Assembly: GCA_022790905.1 (NCBI GenBank)
Contig: JAAVYC010000200.1
Span: forward strand, 1 to 5,043
Direction: 5' to 3'
DNA from: Lachnospiraceae bacterium
GTDB taxonomy: Bacteria; Bacillota; Clostridia; Lachnospirales; Lachnospiraceae
DNA: 5,043 bases
How positions within the stretch are numbered: the stretch's first letter is position 1; each line of letters starts with the position of its first letter. The notes below the pieces were generated by a model. The model made no database searches, had not been told where the DNA came from, and was given only the letters and a program-made list of their open reading frames with translations. The position numbers and the translations under genes were made by a program. Shown here in pieces: positions 1 through 5,043 of the stretch.

Positions 1-926
1 ATGTGGAATTACAAAAGAGCAATATCTTGATGCTCGGGCCGACAGGTTCCGGAAAAACACTGTTAGCGCAGACGTTAGCGCGAATCTTGAACGTACCATT
101 TGCAATTGCAGATGCGACAACACTGACAGAAGCCGGATACGTGGGAGAAGATGTCGAAAATATTTTACTTAAAATTGTACAGGCGGCAGAGTACGACGTG
201 GAACGTGCCCAATATGGCATCATCTATATCGATGAGATCGATAAAATCACAAAAAAATCTGAGAATGTGTCGATTACAAGAGATGTCTCAGGGGAGGGAG
301 TACAGCAGGCTCTTTTAAAAATTTTGGAGGGAACCGTTGCAAGTGTGCCGCCTCAGGGGGGAAGGAAGCATCCTCATCAGGAATTAATTCAGGTGGATAC
401 GACAAATATCCTCTTTATCTGTGGCGGAGCATTTGATGGTTTAGAAAAAATTGTAGATGCGAGAATGGAACAGGGATCCATGGGATTTAATGCTGAAATT
501 GCAGATAAAAATCATCAAAAAGTCAGCGAGGCGTTTAAAAAAGCAGTGCCGGAAGACTTTATTAAATTTGGTTTGATACCGGAATTTATCGGGCGTGTGC
601 CGGTGACGGTTTCTTTGGATGAATTGGATGAGAAAGCTATGGTACGTATTTTAAAAGAGCCGAAAAATGCGTTGATTAAGCAGTATCAGAAATTGTTTGA
701 ATTAGACGGCGTGCGACTGGAATTCCAGGACGAGGCTCTGATAGCCGTTGCAAAAAAGGCAATTGAGCGAAAAACTGGAGCCAGAGGGTTGCGGGCGATT
801 TTAGAGAACACTATGATGGATTTGATGTATCGAATCCCTTCGGATGAGTCTATCATTTCCTGCACGATCACGAAAGATTCGATTGAAGAAGAAAAGGAAC
901 CGATGATTGAAAAACGCATTGCATAA
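1..926 (+). CDS. clpX: ClpX, ATP-dependent unfoldase subunit of ClpXP protease (5' end missing)
   Basis: ClpX is a cytoplasmic hexameric AAA+ unfoldase that recognises tagged or damaged proteins, unfolds them and feeds them to the ClpP peptidase. Counting the first full codon (GTG at 3, an internal valine and not a start) as residue 1, the visible part holds Walker A GPTGSGKT at 12-19, the pore loop GYVG at 45-48, Walker B with D77-E78 in IDEIDKI, the RKH loop at 121-123, a ClpP-docking loop reading MGF at 160-162, the FIGRVPV stretch and the sensor-2 motif GAR at 259-261. The reading frame runs in from the left edge. Family members are about 410-430 residues, so roughly 110-120 residues are missing, including the Cys4 zinc-binding domain. 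The gene ends with TAA followed directly by in-frame TAG. GYVGEDVEN and the RKH loop distinguish it from HslU. The gene lies 52 bases before lon, as is common in Firmicutes. Confidence 0.97.
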   Translation, partial: VELQKSNILMLGPTGSGKTLLAQTLARILNVPFAIADATTLTEAGYVGEDVENILLKIVQAAEYDVERAQYGIIYIDEIDKITKKSENVSITRDVSGEGVQQALLKILEGTVASVPPQGGRKHPHQELIQVDTTNILFICGGAFDGLEKIVDARMEQGSMGFNAEIADKNHQKVSEAFKKAVPEDFIKFGLIPEFIGRVPVTVSLDELDEKAMVRILKEPKNALIKQYQKLFELDGVRLEFQDEALIAVAKKAIERKTGARGLRAILENTMMDLMYRIPSDESIISCTITKDSIEEEKEPMIEKRIA

Positions 927-978
927 TAGAGTGGCGTGACGAGATCGGCATGTTAAAAAGATAACAGAGGTATTACGT

Positions 979-3297
979 ATGAATATTATAGAAAAATTAC
1001 CGACTGTTGCGTTGAGAGGGCTAACCATACTTCCAGGCATGGTAGCCCATTTTGACGTTAGCAGGAAAAAATCGGTTAAAGCGGTAGAAGAGACCATGAT
1101 GGGAGAACAAAAGATTTTTCTTTTGACACAAAAAAATCCAGAAGAGGAAGAACCGGAGACTGAGAATCTCTATACGATTGGTCTGATCGCTGAGATCAAA
1201 CAAGTCATCAAAATGCAAAATAATATCGTGCGTGTTCTCGTGGAGGGCATGGAGCGTGCGGAATTGAGTAATTTTGTAGAGACAGAAGAATATCTTTTAG
1301 CAGAAGTTATGAGGTTTACGGAAGACGGAATGGAGGATATTCCCGAGAATGCGCTAGAAGCAATGTTGCGCTGTGTGCACGATACATATGAGAAATATTG
1401 TGCACTTGCCTCAAAGAGTGGGAAAGAAGCGGTGAAGCAAGTCCAGGAGATTCAAAAGTTAGACCGCCTAATCGACACAATTGCCAATAGTATTCCAGTT
1501 GGTTTTGAAGAGAAACAGAAGATTTTGGAAGCGGTTACGGTAACAGAGCGCTATGAGGTCCTGATGGGGATTCTTTTAAATGAGATCGATGTGATTACAA
1601 TTAAAAATGATCTTGCGGCAAAAATAAAAGGTAAAGTAGAAAAAAACCAAAAAGAGTATATTTTAAGAGAACAGCTAAAAGTAATCCGTGAAGAGCTTGG
1701 GGAAGATCACACGGACACGGATGCACAGCAGTACGAAGAAAGTTTAAAGAAATTAAAGGCCTCAAAAGAAGTGAAAGAAAAAGTACAAAAAGAGATTGAG
1801 CGCTTTAAGAGTATTCCCTCAAGTTCTTCTGAGAGTGCTGTCATACGTGGCTATATTGAGACGCTTCTGGAATTGCCATGGGATAAAGCCTCGAGAGATA
1901 ATAAAGACTTGAAGAATGCAGAGCGCATTCTAGACGAGGATCACTATGGTCTTGAGAAAGTCAAAGAGCGTATGCTGGAATTTTTAGCGGTTCGCAATCT
2001 GACGAGCAAAGGAGACAGCCCGATTATTTGTCTTGTGGGACCTCCGGGAACCGGTAAGACAAGCATTGCCCGTTCTGTGGCAAAAGCGTTAGACAAAAAA
2101 TATGTGCGAATCTGTCTGGGCGGCGTCAGAGATGAGGCGGAAATTCGTGGTCACAGAAGAACTTATGTAGGCGCGATGCCGGGACGTCTAGTCAATGGCC
2201 TGCGCGGTGCCGGGGTAAAAAATCCTTTGATTTTGCTGGATGAGATAGATAAGATTAGCAGCGACTATAAAGGCGATACGGCCTCTGCCCTTTTGGAAGT
2301 GTTGGATTCCGAACAAAATAACAAATTTCGCGATCACTATATAGAGCTTCCAATTGACTTGTCGGAAGTGCTCTTCATTGCAACGGCAAATTCTGCGCAA
2401 GATATTCCGAGGCCACTTTTAGACCGTATGGAGTTGATCGAGGTCAGCAGTTATACGGCAAATGAGAAGGCACATATTGCAAAAGAACATCTGATGAAAA
2501 AGCAGATGGAGAAAAATGGAGTCAAAGATGCGGAGCTTACAATCAGCGACCGTGCTCTTCAAAAAATGATTACCGGATATACGCGGGAGGCGGGAGTTCG
2601 TAATTTAGAGCGTAAAATAGGAGAAATCTGTCGCAAAGCGGCGCGTGAGATCTATCAGAAAGATAAAAAGCGGATTAAGGTGACAGAGAGTAATCTGGAA
2701 AAATACCTTGGAAAAGAGAAATATAGCTTTGATACGGCAAATGAAAGCGATGAAGTTGGAATTGTGCGCGGACTTGCCTGGACAAGCGTTGGTGGAGATA
2801 CTTTACAGATTGAAGTCAATATTATGCCGGGAAAAGGGGAGTTAAAGCTCACAGGACAGCTGGGAGATGTGATGAAAGAGTCTGCACAGGCAGGGATTAG
2901 CTATATTCGCTCTGTCAGCCAAAGACATAGGATATCCAAAGAATTTTTTAAAGAAAATGACATTCACATCCATATTCCAGAAGGAGCTGTGCCAAAGGAT
3001 GGTCCGTCAGCCGGAATTACAATGGCAACTGCAATGATTTCTGCGGTAACCGGAAAAAAGGTGCGCGCCGACGTGGCGATGACGGGAGAAATTACACTGC
3101 GGGGAAGAGTCCTTCCGATTGGAGGCCTGAAAGAAAAATTATTGGCAGCAAAAAATGCAGGGATTAAAACAGTCTGTGTTCCAAAAAAGAACGAAAAAGA
3201 TGTAGAAGAAGTATCGGGTGAGATTACGAAGGGATTAGAGATCGTCTACGTCGAAACCATGGATGAGGTTTTAGGACAGGCATTCGCGAAAAAATAA
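979..3297 (+). CDS. lon: Lon (LonA) ATP-dependent serine protease
   Basis: This is a cytoplasmic homohexameric protease that degrades misfolded proteins and selected regulators using ATP. The 772-residue length matches LonA (B. subtilis about 774, E. coli 784). Domains in order: a LON substrate-binding N domain (about 1-200, starting with LPTVALRGLTILPGM), a charged coiled-coil-rich linker (about 200-310), the AAA+ module (about 320-570) and the protease domain (about 585-772). Visible motifs are Walker A GPPGTGKT at 354-361, Walker B D421-E422, sensor-1 N471, arginine-finger region LLDRME near R483, sensor-2 R541 in EAGVRNLE, and the catalytic Ser-Lys dyad S677 (in DGPSAG) and K720 (in GGLKEKLL). 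There are no transmembrane segments, so it is not membrane-bound LonB. The ATG at 979 is chosen because AGAGG at 966-970 lies 8 bases upstream and the protein start aligns with the family. It probably shares the transcript of clpX, since I see no terminator in the 52-base spacer. It appears intact. Confidence 0.98.
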   Translation: MNIIEKLPTVALRGLTILPGMVAHFDVSRKKSVKAVEETMMGEQKIFLLTQKNPEEEEPETENLYTIGLIAEIKQVIKMQNNIVRVLVEGMERAELSNFVETEEYLLAEVMRFTEDGMEDIPENALEAMLRCVHDTYEKYCALASKSGKEAVKQVQEIQKLDRLIDTIANSIPVGFEEKQKILEAVTVTERYEVLMGILLNEIDVITIKNDLAAKIKGKVEKNQKEYILREQLKVIREELGEDHTDTDAQQYEESLKKLKASKEVKEKVQKEIERFKSIPSSSSESAVIRGYIETLLELPWDKASRDNKDLKNAERILDEDHYGLEKVKERMLEFLAVRNLTSKGDSPIICLVGPPGTGKTSIARSVAKALDKKYVRICLGGVRDEAEIRGHRRTYVGAMPGRLVNGLRGAGVKNPLILLDEIDKISSDYKGDTASALLEVLDSEQNNKFRDHYIELPIDLSEVLFIATANSAQDIPRPLLDRMELIEVSSYTANEKAHIAKEHLMKKQMEKNGVKDAELTISDRALQKMITGYTREAGVRNLERKIGEICRKAAREIYQKDKKRIKVTESNLEKYLGKEKYSFDTANESDEVGIVRGLAWTSVGGDTLQIEVNIMPGKGELKLTGQLGDVMKESAQAGISYIRSVSQRHRISKEFFKENDIHIHIPEGAVPKDGPSAGITMATAMISAVTGKKVRADVAMTGEITLRGRVLPIGGLKEKLLAAKNAGIKTVCVPKKNEKDVEEVSGEITKGLEIVYVETMDEVLGQAFAKK

Positions 3298-3320
3298 CGG
3301 AGAAAGTATGAGATAAAGAT
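3298..3320 (+). promoter_or_regulatory. engB leader with two-codon mini-ORF
   Basis: The 23-base gap between lon and engB contains the best Shine-Dalgarno-like run, GGAG (3299-3302), but it lies 18 bases from the engB ATG at 3321, too far for normal use. It lies 5 bases from another ATG at 3308, which reads ATG-AGA-TAA (Met-Arg-stop, 3308-3316) in a different frame from engB. The TAA ends 4 bases before the engB start. Only a weak GAG (3310-3312) stands at a usual distance from engB. The engB start may therefore depend on re-initiation by ribosomes finishing the mini-ORF or lon. The sequence facts are direct; the regulatory reading is inference. Confidence 0.4.
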
Positions 3321-3923
3321 ATGGTGATTAAACAGGTAAATCTGGAGACGGTCTGCGGTTATACGAGCAAGCTCCCCCAAAATCAGATGCCAGAAATTGC
3401 ATTTGCGGGAAAATCCAATGTAGGAAAATCTTCTCTGATCAATGTTTTGATGAATCGAAAATCATTGGCTAGGACCTCTGCGCAGCCTGGAAAAACTCAA
3501 ACGATTAATTTTTATAACATCAACGATGCGATGTATTTAGTAGATCTGCCCGGATATGGCTATGCAAAAGCGGCGGAATCGGAAAAGCAAAAATGGGGAA
3601 CGATGATAGAGAATTATCTGCACAGTTCTAAACAGCTCCGAGCTGTCTTTTTGCTTATTGATATCCGCCATGCGCCCTCGGCAAACGATAAGACGATGTA
3701 TGATTGGATTGTCTATCAGGGTTTTGAACCTGTGATCATTGCTACAAAGCTAGATAAATTAAAGAGAAGTCAGGTACAAAAACAAGTAAAAATTGTAAGA
3801 GAGGGTCTCAGATTAAAAAAGGAGAGTATTTTGATTCCATTTTCGGCTCAGACAAAACAGGGACGGGAAGAAATCTGGGAGTTGATGGATTCTATTGCGG
3901 AAAGTAAGGAGTATAGTGAATAA
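3321..3923 (+). CDS. engB: EngB/YsxC/YihA ribosome-biogenesis GTP-binding protein
   Basis: This is an essential TRAFAC-class GTPase of the EngB family (YsxC in Bacillus, YihA in E. coli), which acts in the cytoplasm in late assembly of the large ribosomal subunit. The 200-residue length is typical. All G motifs are visible: G1 GKSNVGKSS at 30-38, G2 threonine T59 in PGKTQTINFY, G3 DLPG at 75-78 within the family hallmark VDLPGYGYA, G4 TKLD at 142-145, and G5 FSAQTKQG at 174-181. The single-GTPase layout and the GYGYA hallmark separate it from Era and Der. It starts 23 bases after the lon stop, and its last 8 bases overlap the next gene. The clpX-lon-engB neighbourhood is well known in Firmicutes. 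The ATG at 3321 gives the usual N-terminus, but its ribosome-binding site is weak (see the leader entry). GTG at 3324 is a less likely alternative start. Confidence 0.97.
   Translation: MVIKQVNLETVCGYTSKLPQNQMPEIAFAGKSNVGKSSLINVLMNRKSLARTSAQPGKTQTINFYNINDAMYLVDLPGYGYAKAAESEKQKWGTMIENYLHSSKQLRAVFLLIDIRHAPSANDKTMYDWIVYQGFEPVIIATKLDKLKRSQVQKQVKIVREGLRLKKESILIPFSAQTKQGREEIWELMDSIAESKEYSE
3906..3911 (+). promoter_or_regulatory. Ribosome-binding site setting the GTG start at 3916
   Basis: AAGGAG lies inside the last codons of engB, 4 bases before GTG 3916. This is a strong match at a slightly short distance. It decides the start of the metal-binding protein against the in-frame TTG at 3895. The closest comparable run before that TTG, GGGAG at 3877-3881, is 13 bases away. 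Confidence 0.65.
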
Positions 3924-4821
3924 AAATCATAAAAAGTATGGATTTGTGGCATGTTTGTTATTGTTGATAACAGTGGTGAGTCTGGGCGCCACAAGTCTTT
4001 TTGTAGATCACAGTAGAAAAGAGGGAAAAGGGAAGGATCAGGAAAAGAAAATGCGCATTGTCACCTCTTTTTATCCGATGTATATTGCTGCACTGAATAT
4101 TGTGGATGGCTGTAATTCTGTGGTTTTGGAAAATTTAAGCGAGCCACAGACGGGATGTCTGCACGATTACCAGCTCACGCCTGAAGATATGCTTTTGATT
4201 TCCAAGGCGGATGTTCTGATTGTCAACGGAGGAGGAATTGAAAATTTTTTGTCGGGGATCGCTGCGGAATATCCAGATCTGAGAATCATCGAAGCAGGGG
4301 AAAATGTGGAAATGATCGGAGAAAATGCACATTTTTGGATGGATACAAAGAATTATCAGAAGCAGATCCAGACGATCTCCAAAGGTCTCTCTTTTTATAG
4401 GGAAGCAGATCTTTTTGAGAAAAATGCTAAAGCATACTGCAAAAAAGTAGAAAGTCTTGCCCGAGATTACCGGGAACTGGAAGAAAGTGCAGGAGAACGT
4501 GTTCTGCTTTTTCACGAAGCGTATGAGTATGTTGCGAAAGAGTGGGGGTTAGAACCTGCCTATCTTCTGAATTTAGATGAAGAACGTCAAGTCAGTGCAG
4601 GAGAGATTGCAGATGTGCTCAGTGTTGTCCGAAAAGATGATATAAAATTTATTTTAGCAGAACAACGCTATGGGGAAGAGACAGCAGAGACAGTCCGGAA
4701 AGAAGTGGAGGTGCAGCCTCTTTATCTGGATACCTGTGTGCGCGGAAATTATGAAAAGGATGCCTACCTGATGGCTATGGAAAAAAATCTGAAATTATTA
4801 AGGGAGGCATTGCAGAAGTGA
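3916..4821 (+). CDS. Metal ABC transporter substrate-binding protein, ZnuA/AdcA/TroA family, probably zinc
   Basis: This is the extracytoplasmic receptor of a divalent-metal ABC importer (cluster A-I, ZnuA/TroA fold): it captures the metal outside the membrane and hands it to the permease. With the GTG start it has 301 residues, usual for the family. Residues 3-7 are basic, and about 10-30 form a hydrophobic signal segment, followed by a charged linker (33-46). The family motifs are HDYQLTPEDM with H83, AHFWMD with H139, FHEAYEYVAKEWGL with H200, and LYLDT with D272. These are the expected four ligands. Histidine at the third position (instead of the glutamate of PsaA-type manganese binders) favours zinc, though manganese cannot be excluded. 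The His-rich loop of many zinc-specific members is absent. No lipobox cysteine follows the hydrophobic segment, which is unusual for a Gram-positive binding protein. It overlaps engB by 8 bases and the ATPase gene by 4 bases. The family assignment is firm; metal identity and mode of anchoring are inferred. Confidence 0.92.
   Translation: MNKNHKKYGFVACLLLLITVVSLGATSLFVDHSRKEGKGKDQEKKMRIVTSFYPMYIAALNIVDGCNSVVLENLSEPQTGCLHDYQLTPEDMLLISKADVLIVNGGGIENFLSGIAAEYPDLRIIEAGENVEMIGENAHFWMDTKNYQKQIQTISKGLSFYREADLFEKNAKAYCKKVESLARDYRELEESAGERVLLFHEAYEYVAKEWGLEPAYLLNLDEERQVSAGEIADVLSVVRKDDIKFILAEQRYGEETAETVRKEVEVQPLYLDTCVRGNYEKDAYLMAMEKNLKLLREALQK
4801..4807 (+). promoter_or_regulatory. Ribosome-binding site for the ATPase GTG start
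   Basis: AGGGAGG lies within the final codons of the binding-protein gene, 10 bases before GTG 4818. It supports that GTG over the in-frame ATG at 4860, which has no purine-rich run in front of it. The start and the upstream TGA share bases (GTGA), the usual sign of translational coupling. Confidence 0.6.
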
Positions 4822-5043
4822 AAAAGATTATAGAACCCTGTGGTCTGCACTGCATTAAAATGAGACATCTGGGAGTGCGTATCGGAGAGCAGGTTATATT
4901 GGAAGATGTAAATATGCATATTCACTGTGGAACATTGACGGCAATCATTGGAAGAAATGGCGCCGGAAAAACGACATTGATTCGCGCTATTTTAGATGAT
5001 ATCCCGCACGAAGGACAGATTGATTTTCGCGATACAGAAAACG
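4818..5043 (+). CDS. Metal ABC transporter ATP-binding protein (3' end outside window)
   Basis: This is the cytoplasmic nucleotide-binding subunit expected to power the metal importer whose receptor is encoded just upstream (ZnuC/AdcC/TroB-like role). Only the first 75 codons are present. They include the N-terminal beta strands of an ABC domain (CIKMRHLGVRIG, then VILEDVNMHIHCG) and a perfect Walker A, GRNGAGKTT at 45-53. The Q-loop, signature motif, Walker B and H-loop lie beyond the window, so substrate class rests on context. GTG 4818 is chosen because of the AGGGAGG upstream and the GTGA overlap with the previous stop; ATG 4860 (codon 15) would remove part of the first beta strand. Notably, the segment before Walker A is rich in possible metal ligands: C8, H11 and C12 in CGLHC, then H34, H36 and C37 in HIHC. 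A permease gene is expected next. Confidence 0.9.
   Translation, partial: MKKIIEPCGLHCIKMRHLGVRIGEQVILEDVNMHIHCGTLTAIIGRNGAGKTTLIRAILDDIPHEGQIDFRDTEN

Noticed and set aside
1..3. ATG at the very first base as a start codon
   Set aside because: It is out of frame with the ClpX reading frame. The following residues VELQKSNIL match the interior of ClpX, so the gene is simply cut by the window edge.
927..978. Possible terminator between clpX and lon
   Set aside because: I found no GC-rich stem followed by a T run; the spacer is purine-rich and ends in the lon ribosome-binding site.
801..1097. 98-residue open frame on the minus strand across the clpX-lon junction
   Set aside because: It overlaps the conserved 3' end of clpX and the 5' end of lon, its protein is low in recognisable motifs, and nothing suggests a promoter for it.
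3895..3915. TTG at 3895 as the start of the metal-binding protein
   Set aside because: It would lengthen the overlap with engB to 29 bases and has no well-spaced Shine-Dalgarno, whereas AAGGAG stands directly before GTG 3916.
3882..3917. Possible internal promoter at the end of engB (TTGATG and TATAGT)
   Set aside because: The two boxes are about 24 bases apart, well outside the usual 16-18, and no operator-like palindrome accompanies them.
4135..4515. 126-residue open frame on the minus strand
   Set aside because: It lies wholly inside the metal-binding protein gene, matches no family I recognise, and its composition looks like the reverse of the real coding strand.

Overview
The window is a compact stretch of chromosome, with every gene on the plus strand. 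It comes from an AT-rich, low-GC Gram-positive anaerobe, most likely a member of the Clostridia and probably Lachnospiraceae. This placement is an inference. It rests on the clpX-lon-engB gene order typical of Firmicutes, the purine-rich Shine-Dalgarno sites, the codon use, and the Lachnospiraceae-like wording of the metal-transporter proteins. No 16S or other phylogenetic marker search was possible.

Layout: (1) 1-926 is the 3' part of clpX, encoding the AAA+ unfoldase of the ClpXP protease; the N-terminal zinc-binding domain lies outside the window. (2) 927-978 is a 52-base spacer with no visible terminator or heat-shock operator. (3) 979-3297 is a complete lon, encoding an ATP-dependent LonA protease with all catalytic motifs. 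(4) 3321-3923 is engB (ysxC/yihA), a ribosome-assembly GTPase. A two-codon mini-ORF sits in the short leader in front of it. (5) 3916-4821 encodes a ZnuA/AdcA/TroA-family metal-binding protein that overlaps the end of engB by 8 bases. (6) 4818-5043 is the start of the ATPase gene of the same metal ABC transporter; it overlaps the previous gene by 4 bases and is cut by the window edge. A membrane permease gene is expected just downstream.

The gaps are short or absent, so clpX-lon-engB and the metal transporter are probably read as one transcription unit. The first three genes cover protein quality control and ribosome assembly. The last two are high-affinity uptake of a divalent metal, most likely zinc, because three histidine ligands are visible. 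There are no RNA genes, mobile elements, CRISPR arrays, obvious repeats, or gene-free stretches longer than about 50 bases.

Most of the window is ordinary, well-known biology. The points worth a second look are a Cys/His cluster in the N-terminal part of the transporter ATPase, the mini-ORF in front of engB, the attachment of a metal transporter to the proteolysis operon by overlapping genes, and a substrate-binding protein with no lipoprotein cysteine.
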